The notes: generated from the sequence alone by a model not told the origin. 64,000 bases of DNA from Pseudovibrio sp. Alg231-02 (GCF_900143565.1 NZ_FREX01000002.1:186001-250000); one strand, 5' to 3'. Counted from the stretch's first letter, positions 1 to 8,145 are shown. Translations and numbers: made by a program.

Positions 1-108
1 GGGATCAGAAAGGCATATGCCCATATATTCAGCGAGGGTGATTGGACCATGGTCCGCGATGCGTTTTTTGATTTTTTCCTGAAGTGGCGTAGACGCAGAG
101 CTGGTCAT
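1..108 (-). CDS. MidA/NDUFAF7-family SAM-dependent methyltransferase, N-terminal fragment
   Basis: Only the first 36 codons lie in the window; the gene runs off the left edge. The translation begins MTSSASTPLQEKIKKRIADH and continues through GPITLAEYMGICLSDP, which resembles the start of class I SAM-dependent methyltransferases of the MidA/NDUFAF7 (DUF185) family, where an 'I..GPIS..DYM..CL.DP' block precedes the Rossmann fold. The ATG overlaps the lgt stop codon (ATGA, 105-108), so the two genes are probably translationally coupled. An lgt-methyltransferase order is common in Alphaproteobacteria. The methyl acceptor cannot be judged from this fragment. Confidence 0.8.
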   Translation of the reverse strand, partial: MTSSASTPLQEKIKKRIADHGPITLAEYMGICLSDP

Positions 109-938
109 TTTGCTTCTTTGATTTCCGTGTTTCTTTTGAGAGCCCAAATTACGACTGCGATGCCGATCAAAACCATTGGCAGGCTCAGCAGCATTCCCAT
201 GGTGAAGAAGCCTGCGAGGTAGCCGATGTGGGCATCCGGTACGCGGTAGAATTCTACGAAGGTGCGTGCCAGACCATAACCGATGGCGAAGCTGCCTGCG
301 AGAACGCCGGGTTTTTGCAGCAGTTTGAAGCGGTGGGACAACAGGCGCAGCACGAGGAACAGAAGTGCTCCTTCCAGCGCAGCTTCATAAAGCTGGCTTG
401 GGTGTCTTGGTTCTGGCCCGCCGGTTGGGAAGACAACGGCCCATGCCACATCTGTCGGGCGGCCCCATAGCTCTGAGTTGATGAAGTTGGCGATACGCCC
501 GAAAAAGAGACCGATTGGAGCGGCGATGGCGGCCAGATCAAACATGGTCCAACCAGACAGGCCACGTGCTCTGGAATAGATGATCAACACGACAATCATG
601 CCCAGCAGACCACCGTGGAAGGCCATGCCTCCCTCCCATACAGCCAGAATGTCTGCTGGATTGGCGAGGTAGTAGGGCAGATTGTAAAACAGGACGTAGC
701 CGAGGCGCCCACCCAGAACAATGCCGAGCGTTGCCCACATGACGAAGTCGTCGATGTCTGTTGCTGTTGGATGAGCTGTCTTGTTCCAGAGTGGCGAGTT
801 GCGGACGGTTACGATCATGTAGCGCCATGCAAGAAGAATTCCGGCGATATATGCCAGTGCATACCAACGGATGGCCAGTGGTCCGAATTCAATCAGAACC
901 GGATCAATCATCGGGAAAGGTATTGCTAAGAGCGGCAT
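105..938 (-). CDS. lgt: Prolipoprotein diacylglyceryl transferase
   Basis: Lgt transfers diacylglycerol from phosphatidylglycerol to the lipobox cysteine of prolipoproteins in the inner membrane, the first step of lipoprotein maturation. The 277-residue product has the usual length and about seven hydrophobic segments. Family landmarks are visible: AFHGG (106-110, conserved His), the Lgt signature GRIANFINSELWGRPTD (147-163), RHPSQLYEA (178-186) and GLARTFVEFYR near 221-231 with the conserved Arg. It starts with an ATG at 938 and its stop overlaps the start of the following methyltransferase gene by four bases. It is transcribed away from ubiK. Confidence 0.97.
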   Translation of the reverse strand: MPLLAIPFPMIDPVLIEFGPLAIRWYALAYIAGILLAWRYMIVTVRNSPLWNKTAHPTATDIDDFVMWATLGIVLGGRLGYVLFYNLPYYLANPADILAVWEGGMAFHGGLLGMIVVLIIYSRARGLSGWTMFDLAAIAAPIGLFFGRIANFINSELWGRPTDVAWAVVFPTGGPEPRHPSQLYEAALEGALLFLVLRLLSHRFKLLQKPGVLAGSFAIGYGLARTFVEFYRVPDAHIGYLAGFFTMGMLLSLPMVLIGIAVVIWALKRNTEIKEAK

Positions 939-1245
939 ATGAAACCCTTCTGTTATTAAAGTGCCCTGCGCTCAGAGACCTTCACGCACTTTACTCTAAT
1001 TCGGTTTGTTTGAGCGCATTGCAAGTGTTTGATCGGAGGTTATCGAACCTCATGCGCTTCAGTTCAGCGAGCATTCCGACAAGTGAAGGATTTGGTCAAG
1101 TGGTTTGTGGCAGGTGTTCAACACAAGCTTTCGACATCTTACTGACAGGTTCTTTAGGGTTCTGGGTGCAAATCAGCTCTCAGCGCTTGAAACTGACGGG
1201 CCGGACCAATACTTGTTTGTGAGAGAGAAATTTAAAGAGGACGCC
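939..1245. other. Divergent intergenic region between lgt and ubiK
   Basis: About 307 bp separating two divergently transcribed genes. It must carry promoters for both. I see no convincing -35/-10 pair, RNA gene or repeat. The only clear signal is the ubiK ribosome binding site (AAAGAGG at about 1234-1240). Confidence 0.5.
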
Positions 1246-1530
1246 ATGAGCCAGTCTCCAAATCGTATGTTTGACGAGTTTGCAAAGCTGATGACCGATG
1301 CCGCTGGTGTTGCGCAAGGTGCCAAGCGGGAAGTAGAAACCGCATTCCGAGCGCAGGCCGAGCGTTTCATGTCGGATATGGATCTGGTTTCGCGTGATGA
1401 GTTTGACACAGTCAAAGACATGGCGATCAAAGCGCTTGATGAAGTTGAAAAGCTTGAAGAGCGCCTTGCAGCAGTAGAAAAGCGCCTTGCCGATCTAGAT
1501 GAAAAAGCTACGCCAGAAGACAAAGCGTAG
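1246..1530 (+). CDS. ubiK: UbiK/YqiC-type ubiquinone biosynthesis accessory factor
   Basis: A 94-residue, highly charged helical protein (MSQSPNRMFDEFAKLMTDAA...). The N-terminal amphipathic half and the C-terminal coiled coil (VEKLEERLAAVEKRLADLDE, about residues 66-85) match the BMFP/YqiC family. In enterobacteria UbiK binds UbiJ and assists the soluble ubiquinone-synthesis complex; it also has membrane-fusogenic activity in vitro. The ATG at 1246 is preferred because AAAGAGG lies six bases upstream and the longer upstream frame has no family similarity. UbiK next to lgt is a usual alphaproteobacterial arrangement. Confidence 0.85.
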   Translation: MSQSPNRMFDEFAKLMTDAAGVAQGAKREVETAFRAQAERFMSDMDLVSRDEFDTVKDMAIKALDEVEKLEERLAAVEKRLADLDEKATPEDKA

Positions 1531-1560
1531 GTTTGGCTGAAAATTACATGTGAATATGCT

Positions 1561-1590
1561 GTGGGCGGCTTTGAGTCGTCCACAATTTTC
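1561..1590 (+). terminator. Possible weak terminator after ubiK
   Basis: An imperfect stem GTGGGCGGCT/AGTCGTCCAC (1561-1582) with a TTG loop, followed by AATTTTC. It sits 30 bp after the ubiK stop. The stem has mismatches and the T-run is short. Confidence 0.35.
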
Positions 1591-1811
1591 GCAATGATCT
1601 GTCTATTCCCCCTATAGGGGAAAGGCCAAATCTATCGGTATATTGGCAAAAAAGGGATTCGATGTCCTGCATCAACAGTTCCGGTCTGGAACTTCCTTTG
1701 TAGTACATGCTTCTATCCAAGAGCACGTAAGTGTCTGGTCCATGATCACTCGACCCGCGTCCGTCCGGAGCGGGTAGACAAACCATTCCTCAAACGGAAA
1801 GAGGACCGGAA

Positions 1812-2312
1812 ATGAGCCTTATTGAGTTCGGCACGGAACGCCCCCTGAATCCGGTTGATACCATTGAAAACCTGGCAACCGGTAATGACTGGTCCTTTGA
1901 ACGCCTTGGTGATGACGAGATTTCCATATCGGTTACAGGGACTTGGTGTGATTACCACGTAACCTTTTCATGGATGGAAGAGTTGGAAGCACTGCATATG
2001 GCAAGTGCGTTCGACCTCAAGGTTCCTGCTCCCAGAAAAGATGAGATTGTTCGTCTGCTTGCGCTCATTAACGAGCAGCAGTGGATGGGGCATTTTGATA
2101 TCTGGGGTCGTGAAGGTGTTGTTATCTTCCGTCAGTCGCTTTTGCTGGCTGGTGGTGCAGAAGCCAATTCATCTCAGATAGAAGTCCTTTTCTCTAATTC
2201 TCTTGATTCATGTGAGCGGTATTATCAATCGTTCCAGTTTGTCGTGTGGGCTGGCAAAACAGCACAGGAAGCGATGGAAACTGTGATGTTTGAAACTGCC
2301 GGTGATGCATGA
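1812..2312 (+). CDS. YbjN domain-containing protein
   Basis: A 166-residue cytoplasmic protein with the YbjN fold (type III secretion chaperone-like alpha/beta sandwich). The diagnostic pattern is visible: an N-terminal strand/helix, the central FSWMEELEALHMASAFDLKV, then VRLLALINEQQWMGHFDIW and a C-terminal segment CERYYQSFQFVVWAGKTAQE. YbjN proteins are implicated in stress and motility regulation, but no biochemical activity is established. The start is supported by AAGAGG about eight bases upstream. The stop overlaps the proC start by four bases (ATGA), so it is coupled to proC, as often seen in Hyphomicrobiales. Confidence 0.88.
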   Translation: MSLIEFGTERPLNPVDTIENLATGNDWSFERLGDDEISISVTGTWCDYHVTFSWMEELEALHMASAFDLKVPAPRKDEIVRLLALINEQQWMGHFDIWGREGVVIFRQSLLLAGGAEANSSQIEVLFSNSLDSCERYYQSFQFVVWAGKTAQEAMETVMFETAGDA

Positions 2313-3130
2313 AACTAACGAATGAACGCCCGCTTGTTCTGATTGGAGCAGGCAAAATGGGTGGTGCCATGCTTGCTGGCTGGATGAAGCAGGGTATGGC
2401 ACCTGAACATGTTGTGGTTGTTGACCCCAACCCACCTTCAGACACACTTGAAACCATCACTGCACACAGCATCCCCTGGCACAAGAGCGTGCCAGAAGGT
2501 GTTGTGGCGGGTGTGCTGTTGATGGCTATCAAGCCGCAAATGATGGAAGAGGTGCTGCCAACGCTTACTGATGTTGCCGATGAGGGCAGCATCATCCTTT
2601 CTGTTGCAGCGGGCACAACAATCAAGCGCTTTAAAGATACGTTCGGAGCAGCCCAGCCTGTTGTGCGCGTGATACCGAATACGCCTTCTCAGGTAGGGCG
2701 AGGTGTGACTGCAGGTTATGCTTCGGTTGAAGTTCTGGATGAGCAAAAGGCTTTGATGAGCTCCCTGCTTGAAACAATTGGCGCGTTTTACTGGGTGGAT
2801 GCTGAAGAGCAGATTGATCTGGCAACAGCTGTCAGCGGTTCCGGTCCTGCCTACGTGTTCCATCTGGTTGAAGCCATGAGTGAGGCTGGTCAACGATTAG
2901 GGCTGAATGCCGAGCTTGCAGAGGCTTTAGCCCGTGGAACAGTCGCAGGTTCTGGTGAGCTGCTCCATCAATCTCCCGAGAATGCAGATGTATTGCGCAG
3001 GAATGTGACCTCTCCCGGTGGGACGACGGCTGCTGCGCTTTCCGTGTTGATGGGAGACGACGCTTTGACAAACCTGATGAGTGAGGCTGTTGCAAAGGCA
3101 GCTCATCGCGCCACAGAACTTGCTGACTAA
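2309..3130 (+). CDS. proC: Pyrroline-5-carboxylate reductase
   Basis: ProC reduces 1-pyrroline-5-carboxylate to L-proline with NAD(P)H, the last step of proline synthesis. The 273-residue length is typical. The Rossmann motif LIGAGKMGGAMLAGW lies near residues 11-25, and the P5CR C-terminal signature DVLRRNVTSPGGTTAAAL lies near 232-249. VSGSGPAYVF in the middle is the conserved helix start of the dimerisation domain. It is translated from an ATG overlapping the stop of the YbjN gene. An intrinsic terminator follows at 3262-3292, after a dispersed repeat. Confidence 0.97.
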   Translation: MKLTNERPLVLIGAGKMGGAMLAGWMKQGMAPEHVVVVDPNPPSDTLETITAHSIPWHKSVPEGVVAGVLLMAIKPQMMEEVLPTLTDVADEGSIILSVAAGTTIKRFKDTFGAAQPVVRVIPNTPSQVGRGVTAGYASVEVLDEQKALMSSLLETIGAFYWVDAEEQIDLATAVSGSGPAYVFHLVEAMSEAGQRLGLNAELAEALARGTVAGSGELLHQSPENADVLRRNVTSPGGTTAAALSVLMGDDALTNLMSEAVAKAAHRATELAD

Positions 3131-3132
3131 AG

Positions 3133-3225
3133 CTGCACCTGTTTGTGCAGGTTCTGCCGCGCTGCTTTAGATTTTGTTGTCGCGTCTCTTTAGCCTAAAA
3201 CCGGTTTCCACTTCTTGGAGATACG
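3133..3225. repeat. Two-module dispersed palindromic repeat, copy 1
   Basis: A small hairpin (CTGCAC-N6-GTGCAG, 3133-3150), a linker containing CTGCTTTAG, and an imperfect palindromic core (3181-3225) built around AACCGGTTTCCACTTCTT. It is the same architecture as the copies at 4167, 35416 and 43220, more diverged here. It lies in the 3' region of proC. Confidence 0.8.
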
Positions 3226-3261
3226 TTTTCAGCAGGTTCCAAAATTGCTCGATATTGAAGT

Positions 3262-3292
3262 AAAGCCTCGGTTACTAGACTGAGGCTTTTTC
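3262..3292 (+). terminator. Intrinsic terminator downstream of proC
   Basis: Stem AAAGCCTC/GAGGCTTT (3262-3269 and 3282-3289) with flanking T tract TTTTTCTTT. It is positioned to end the YbjN-proC transcript. Confidence 0.85.
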
Positions 3293-3395
3293 TTTGTATC
3301 TGTGTTGCTCCTATGTGTATGATTAGGTGTTGATGCGTAGTTAGAGCAGGTCGCGTTCATTTACATTCACGCTCCGCACTCTAACTTCTTTAGTG

Positions 3396-3443
3396 GAGCG
3401 AATTCTTAGTGTTTGATTGAAGCCAATCAAACGGAATGCGCTC
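3396..3443. repeat. 48-bp palindrome upstream of the TetR gene
   Basis: The inner arms GTTTGATT (3411-3418) and AATCAAAC (3425-3432) pair perfectly; the outer arms GAGCGAATTC and GGAATGCGCTC pair with mismatches. It could be an operator for the adjacent TetR-type regulator 29 bp downstream. The outer GAGCG...CGCTC ends also look like a REP-type repeat, compare 32286-32327. Confidence 0.6.
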
Positions 3444-3471
3444 TGGAGTGTTGGCCATACAGGAGCGTGCC

Positions 3472-4164
3472 ATGCCCACCGAAAAGACCCATCAGAAAGT
3501 CATCGCAAGTTTTATTGAGTTGCTGGAAACACACCGGATTGAAGAGATCACTTATACAGCGATCGCGGATAATGCTGGTGTGAAGATTGAGGTGGTGCGG
3601 GCGTGTTGCAATGGAAAGCTGGATCTGCTGGCAGCGTTTATGCAGGACATTGACCAGAAAGTTCTGAAAGAGCGTGATCCTGACCTGATGGATGAGACAC
3701 GGCGTGATCGGCTGTTTGACGTCCTCATGTGCCGGCTTGATATCATGGAACCGCATAGAGAGGCGGTCCGGAACCTACGCAAAACAGTGGTGAAAGACCC
3801 GGCTTTGGCCATGCACATGCACAAGCTGGTGACACGCTCGATGAAGTGGATGCTGGTGGCAGCAGGCATTGAGGAATTTGGGTTGCGCAGTGTCGGTATG
3901 TCCAATGCTTTGGCTTTGGGTTTTGAGCGGTTGGTTCGGGTTTGGCTTGAGGATGACGCGCCGGGACACCCGAAGGTTATGGTTGCCGTTGACGACATGC
4001 TGGCGAACGGTGAAAAATGGATGGGCCGCGCTTGCCGCGTTGAGAAAGTGGCAGCTCCCTTTATTGAAGGGCTGGGACGTTTGTGCCAGAGATCTTCACG
4101 CCCAACAGGTAAAAGCACACCTCCACCTGAAGCTGCGAATGGTGGGGCTGAAGCCAGCCCTTAA
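3472..4164 (+). CDS. TetR-family transcriptional regulator
   Basis: A 230-residue protein with an N-terminal TetR helix-turn-helix (roughly residues 5-50: KVIASFIELLETHRIEEITY, then TAIADNAGVKIEVVRACCNG) and an alpha-helical ligand/dimer domain. The ATG at 3472 is chosen because CAGGAGCG lies just upstream; an ATG 36 bases earlier would add residues with no family similarity. The recognition helix is atypical (VKIEVVRACCNGK, with two cysteines where most members carry S..YYH). The C-terminus ends in a Pro/Ser/Ala-rich tail. The ligand and targets are unknown. A palindrome directly upstream may be its operator. Confidence 0.8.
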   Translation: MPTEKTHQKVIASFIELLETHRIEEITYTAIADNAGVKIEVVRACCNGKLDLLAAFMQDIDQKVLKERDPDLMDETRRDRLFDVLMCRLDIMEPHREAVRNLRKTVVKDPALAMHMHKLVTRSMKWMLVAAGIEEFGLRSVGMSNALALGFERLVRVWLEDDAPGHPKVMVAVDDMLANGEKWMGRACRVEKVAAPFIEGLGRLCQRSSRPTGKSTPPPEAANGGAEASP

Positions 4165-4166
4165 AC

Positions 4167-4260
4167 CAGTTTGCATTCAAGTGGAAACACATGAACTGCT
4201 TTAGCCTTTGTTTTTGCGTATCTTTCTCCGAGAACCGGTTTCCACTTTTCGGAGATACGC
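4167..4260. repeat. Two-module dispersed palindromic repeat, copy 2
   Basis: Module 1 is a hairpin bounded by CAGTT...AACTG (4167-4198). Module 2 is a 45-bp imperfect palindrome from GCGTATC to GATACGC (4216-4260) centred on AACCGGTTTCCACTTTTC. The whole ~95 bp aligns closely with 35416-35509. It begins right after the TetR stop codon and sits in the 5' region of the next gene. Confidence 0.9.
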
Positions 4261-4285
4261 TGTAATTTGAGTTATTGAGAAGAAT

Positions 4286-4642
4286 ATGGACCAAAAAGAA
4301 GATACGAAAACCATTGGTATTGATGATTTTTTGAATGTGGATGTGCGTGTTGGCACTGTTGTTGAAGCTGTTGATTTTCCCGAGGCGCGTAAACCTGCCT
4401 ACAAACTGAAGATTGATTTTGGTGATGATATTGGTGTGAAGAGAACGTCTGCTCAGATCACTGCTCACTATACGCCTGAGGCACTTGTTGGCCGTCAGGT
4501 GATTGCTGTCGTGAACTTTCCGCCGCGACAGATCGGGCCATTTATGTCTGAGGTTTTGACACTTGGGCTAGCGGATGAGAATGGAGATATCGTTTTGCTC
4601 CATCCCGACAACAAGGTGCCTAACGGTGGACGGATGCATTAG
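4286..4642 (+). CDS. csaA: CsaA-like tRNA-binding domain protein
   Basis: A 118-residue, single-domain OB-fold protein of the EMAP/tRNA-binding type. Family features: FLNVDVRVGTVVEAVDFPEA (about residues 15-34), KLKIDFGDDIGVKRTSAQIT (41-60) and the C-terminal GLADENGDIVLLHPDNKVPN. Free-standing proteins of this kind (CsaA, YgjH) form dimers, bind tRNA and were described in Bacillus as export-related chaperones; the role in Alphaproteobacteria is not settled. It stands alone between a dispersed repeat and an unexplained 570-bp region. Confidence 0.9.
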   Translation: MDQKEDTKTIGIDDFLNVDVRVGTVVEAVDFPEARKPAYKLKIDFGDDIGVKRTSAQITAHYTPEALVGRQVIAVVNFPPRQIGPFMSEVLTLGLADENGDIVLLHPDNKVPNGGRMH

Positions 4643-5211
4643 AGTTCGCTCCAGGTTTGCCGGACCTTTATGACGTGAGGGCAAAAAACTTATTCCCCTC
4701 CTGAATTCCTCCCATACTCTGTGTCTATGCCTACGTAACGGGCAGCTGGCGGAGCGACCGTCAGTTTGTCGTGGGCTGGGTTGGGCTGTTGGAAGACGTA
4801 ACGCACCTTTCAGTGGTCCGGTGAACCGAACTTCAAACGTGACCGCATGGTTTGAGGGGAAGGGCCCAGGACTATAGGGTATCACGTGGCGACGGATACA
4901 AGAGCACCGGCAGGGAAACTTGCTTTTGCGAAGGTATCAGTCAAAGACGGAGGAACTGTCTGGGCATGGAAACGTGTCTGGATAAGCCACTTTCTTTCCG
5001 GGAAACCGGCTATCGTGCCTTATAGGCAAAAGAGGCGACGTTGTTCATTCCAAGAAAGCCCGGGCAAGGCGTGTAGCTGATGCCGAAGACTCATTACTAA
5101 CAAATAGCGCAGGCATTGCCTGCCGCCTTGCTCATCCCGACTTCCGGGAATTCTGGTTCAACACTGCATGAGAGGTCATGTGGTGCTATTGGTGTTTGTG
5201 CACACTGTGAG
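4643..5211. other. Unassigned 569-bp region, possibly a structured RNA
   Basis: No recognisable protein. The longest plus-strand frame (GTG at 4886 to 5080) gives a 64-residue peptide with no ribosome binding site and no known motif. The DNA is G-rich and full of short self-complementary segments, for example CAAAC...GTTTG (around 4837-4857), GTATC...GATAC (around 4879-4900) and the tetraloop-like CCGGGAAACCGG (near 5000). I compared it by eye with RNase P RNA, tmRNA, SRP RNA and group I/II intron cores and could not match it. It could equally be a decayed gene. Confidence 0.35.
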
Positions 5212-6594
5212 CTAGATCGGAATGCGAATGCGAACGCGCAGGCCGCCCAGTGGAGACTGGCGCAAGAAGATTTCCCCCCCATGACTTCTCACAATATCCC
5301 TTGCAATCGCCAGGCCAAGGCCTGAGCCACCGCTGTCCTGATTGCGGGCCGTATCCAGCCTGTGGAAGGGACGGAAGACGTTCTCCCGCTCTTCACGAGG
5401 GATACCCGGACCGTCATCATCAACTGTGATGATTAGCCAGTCGGGTGTTCGATTGCCCTTGATGCGTAGCGTCTTGCCATAGCGCGCCGCATTGGAAATC
5501 ACGTTCAGCAGACAGCGCCGGAAGGCTCGGCCTTTGACGATGACAAGTGGATCTCCGTCGAAGGAAGATGCAACGTCAGCGCCAACAACCTCTGCCTCGA
5601 CCTCCAGATCCTCCAGCATGAGCGAGATATCAACCGGAGCAGGCGGCTCGTCACCATAGCCTTTGGAGAAGGAAAGGTAGTCCTCCAGCATGCGGTTCAT
5701 TTCGTCGACGTCTTTACGCAGAGCATCCGCCTCGGGAGATTGAGGAAGCAGGGCAAGCTCAAGCCGGAACCGCGTGAGGATGGTTCGCAAGTCATGGCTG
5801 ACGCCTGCAAGCATGGTCGTGCGCTGATCAACATGGCGCTCAATTCTGCGGCGCATGTCAACGAAGGCAAGAGCGGCACGGCGGACTTCACGAGCGCCAT
5901 GTGGACGGAAGTTGGAGACTTGTCGGCCCTTGCCGAATTCCTCAGCAGCATCTGCCAGTTGCTCGATTGGCCGGATCTGATTTCTGAGGAACAAGACTGC
6001 GATAATGATCAGAACCAACGAGGTGGCGACCATCCAGACGATGAAGATATGGGAGTTCGACGCATACGTCTGGCTGCGGCGGGCAATGATACGAAGCGTC
6101 TTGTCCTCAAGCTGGATACGGATTTCAACGAACCGGGCTGCGCCCACTGTATCAATCCAGAATGGCTTTCCAATACGAGCCGCGATCTCACGGGTCATGT
6201 ATCGGTCGACCAAATCGAAGAGCGGTTTAGGCTTTGCTGCTGGAAGTGGTTCTTTGGGAAGGACTGACACGGATAGACCTAATGCACCTGCACTAATCCT
6301 TTTAAGTGTGGCGTAGTTATCGTCATGAGCATAGGTCTCGGTCATATCGACGACAGCTGCGATTTCCCGCACCACTGCCTCAGACAGGCGGCGCGTTACC
6401 AGATCGTAGTGGCGCTCCATGAAAACGAAAGCGAGGACTGATTGCAGGATCAGGAAGGGGATAACGATGATCAGCAGAGCACGGACATAAAGGCCCTTTG
6501 GAAGCCGATAATGCAGCCAGCTGGTCACCGCGAAGTAGGGCTTTAAAAGCGTTCTGATCCATTGTGGAAGTGTGAACCGGTCTGATAAGCCCAT
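5212..6594 (-). CDS. Membrane sensor histidine kinase (EnvZ-like)
   Basis: A 460-residue inner-membrane kinase. TM1 is at about 37-59 and TM2 at 183-204, flanking a roughly 120-residue periplasmic sensor. A HAMP domain (about 205-255) precedes the DHp domain with phospho-acceptor His267 in AGVSHDLRTILTRF. The ATP-binding domain shows the N-box (LNVISNAARYG, 363-373), G1 (DDDGPGIP, 392-399), F-box (FRPFHRLD) and G2 (GGSGLGLAI, 422-430). It lies 44 bp downstream of the OmpR-type regulator in the same operon and is probably its partner. The signal sensed is unknown. The resemblance is to EnvZ/RegB-style proteobacterial kinases. Confidence 0.93.
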   Translation of the reverse strand: MGLSDRFTLPQWIRTLLKPYFAVTSWLHYRLPKGLYVRALLIIVIPFLILQSVLAFVFMERHYDLVTRRLSEAVVREIAAVVDMTETYAHDDNYATLKRISAGALGLSVSVLPKEPLPAAKPKPLFDLVDRYMTREIAARIGKPFWIDTVGAARFVEIRIQLEDKTLRIIARRSQTYASNSHIFIVWMVATSLVLIIIAVLFLRNQIRPIEQLADAAEEFGKGRQVSNFRPHGAREVRRAALAFVDMRRRIERHVDQRTTMLAGVSHDLRTILTRFRLELALLPQSPEADALRKDVDEMNRMLEDYLSFSKGYGDEPPAPVDISLMLEDLEVEAEVVGADVASSFDGDPLVIVKGRAFRRCLLNVISNAARYGKTLRIKGNRTPDWLIITVDDDGPGIPREERENVFRPFHRLDTARNQDSGGSGLGLAIARDIVRSHGGEIFLRQSPLGGLRVRIRIPI

Positions 6595-6638
6595 TGTCCT
6601 CTCGCTGCTCGCCTGTGCGCTGGCTGCTATAATGGCAG

Positions 6639-7340
6639 CTAGTTGGTAATAAGCCGATAACCTATCCCACGCACGGTCTGCAGGTACAGGGGATTGCCGG
6701 GGTCTTCCTCAATCTTTCTTCTCAAGCGGTTCACCTGAACGTCGATTGTGCGCTCACCAAGTGCAGCATCTGCTCCCACAAGGTCAGTTCGTGCTACAGT
6801 TTGACCAGGCTTTTCCGCGAAGGTGTTGAGGATTTGTTTTTCCCGATCAGTCAGACGTACATGTTCGTCATTGCGTTTTAGTTCACCGCGTTCTGCATTG
6901 TATTGAAACGGGCCGAACGCCAATACTTCGAGTTTCATTTTTGGCTTTGGGCCACCTCTGCGGAGGATGGCGGAAATTCTGAGGAGTAATTCGCGTGGTT
7001 CAAACGGCTTTGAAACATAATCGTCGACGCCAGCTTCCAGTCCTTCAATCCGATCTTCAATATCGGAGCGGGCTGTGAGCATGAGGATGGGGACAGCTTT
7101 GGAACGGCGCAGGTCTTTTGCGAGCTCAATTCCGCTTTCGCCTGGCATCATGACGTCCAAAATGAGTAGGTCGAACTCCAGGCCGGATAATCTGCGGCGG
7201 GCTTCTACTGCGTCTCTTGCGACGGTTACCCGAAAGCCGCTTTCTCCGAGAAACCTTTGGAGCAGGTCGCGGATACGGCTGTCATCATCAATCAGGAGAA
7301 TGTGAGGTGCATCATCTTCCAGAAGAGCAGAGCGGGCCAC
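6639..7340 (-). CDS. petR: OmpR-family response regulator, PetR-like
   Basis: A 233-residue two-domain regulator. The receiver domain has acidic residues D18-D20, the phospho-acceptor D62 in LLILDVMMPG, a conserved Thr at 89 and K111 in VSKPFEPREL. The C-terminal winged helix (about 135-230) ends in the typical TVRGIGYRL. It sits nine bases downstream of a MarR-type gene and upstream of a histidine kinase; the same MarR/OmpR pair is known as petP/petR in Rhodobacter and Bradyrhizobium, where it affects cytochrome bc1 operon expression. The symbol is assigned from this gene order and family, so the function here is inferred. Confidence 0.85.
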   Translation of the reverse strand: MARSALLEDDAPHILLIDDDSRIRDLLQRFLGESGFRVTVARDAVEARRRLSGLEFDLLILDVMMPGESGIELAKDLRRSKAVPILMLTARSDIEDRIEGLEAGVDDYVSKPFEPRELLLRISAILRRGGPKPKMKLEVLAFGPFQYNAERGELKRNDEHVRLTDREKQILNTFAEKPGQTVARTDLVGADAALGERTIDVQVNRLRRKIEEDPGNPLYLQTVRGIGYRLITN

Positions 7341-7349
7341 GGTAATTCC

Positions 7350-7826
7350 TCAATCTGTTTGTTTGGTGATGAGACGGGCAACTTCGCTGCGATCATTCTC
7401 ATCAATCATAAGATATAAAAACTGGCGGACAATCTCATCACTGCCATCTGGCATCATGGAGATCGCCTTATTAATACGTTGGGACTGGAGTTTGGATAGT
7501 CGGGCACAAAATTCTGTACCTTTTTCAGTGGTATATAGCAGGCGCTGACGGCGGTCCAACGCTCCTGGTTCCTGACAAATGAAGTCATCATCCACCAACT
7601 GTTTCAAAACACGTCCTAAACTTTGCTTCGTGATTTTTAAAATGTCGAGCAGGTCAGAGACTCTGATTCCGGGGTTTCTGTGCACAAAATGAAGAACACG
7701 GTGATGGGCACGACCAAAACCCAGCTCATCGAGAAGCACATCCGGATCACCCGTAAAATCGCGATAAGCGAAGAAAAACAGTTCAATAAGGTCAAACCGT
7801 GGTGAATCGCTGTCTTTTTTATTCAT
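7350..7826 (-). CDS. petP: MarR-family regulator, PetP-like
   Basis: A 158-residue winged-helix regulator. The DNA-binding core is GIRVSDLLDILKITKQSLGR (about residues 54-73) followed by VLKQLVDDDFICQEPGALDRRQRLL with the MarR wing motif DRRQR. It begins the three-gene operon petP-petR-kinase and is divergent from ilvE. Pairing of a MarR and an OmpR regulator in one operon is the PetP/PetR arrangement. A candidate operator (AGTCA-TGT-TGACT) lies about 50 bp upstream of its start, suggesting autoregulation. Confidence 0.82.
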   Translation of the reverse strand: MNKKDSDSPRFDLIELFFFAYRDFTGDPDVLLDELGFGRAHHRVLHFVHRNPGIRVSDLLDILKITKQSLGRVLKQLVDDDFICQEPGALDRRQRLLYTTEKGTEFCARLSKLQSQRINKAISMMPDGSDEIVRQFLYLMIDENDRSEVARLITKQTD

Positions 7827-8145
7827 TTCCTGTCCCGGATAACTGCCTATTTTTTAATCTCATAAAAAATACGTCAGTCATGTTGACTTATTTCAGAATG
7901 ATAGTTACAAGTTACTCATCGCTGAAGAAAGGAAAGAACTCAACACGTCGCATGTGCGCAATAGTTGAAAAATTAATTTCTTCATCGGTTTTACGTCGTG
8001 GGTAGGTATTGATCATCTGTAGTTGTAATACGGCTGCTCTGTATACCTATCCTTTATAAACTCATTGATTTAGCTAGAACACACCTTGACTGGCAAGTCC
8101 TTGCCTTGCCTGCACCGTGAATTGTTCGCCATATGGAGAAGAGAA
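7827..8145. promoter_or_regulatory. Divergent regulatory region petP/ilvE with candidate MarR site
   Basis: A 319-bp spacer between divergent genes, AT-rich near petP. A 13-bp inverted repeat AGTCA-TGT-TGACT lies at 7876-7888, within likely petP promoter distance. MarR proteins typically bind 13-20 bp inverted repeats overlapping their own promoters. No other gene or RNA is seen. Confidence 0.5.

Noticed and set aside
4886-5080. GTG-initiated 64-codon ORF in the unassigned 4.6-5.2 kb region
   Set aside because: No ribosome binding site, no recognisable motif and an odd composition; kept only as part of the unassigned region.
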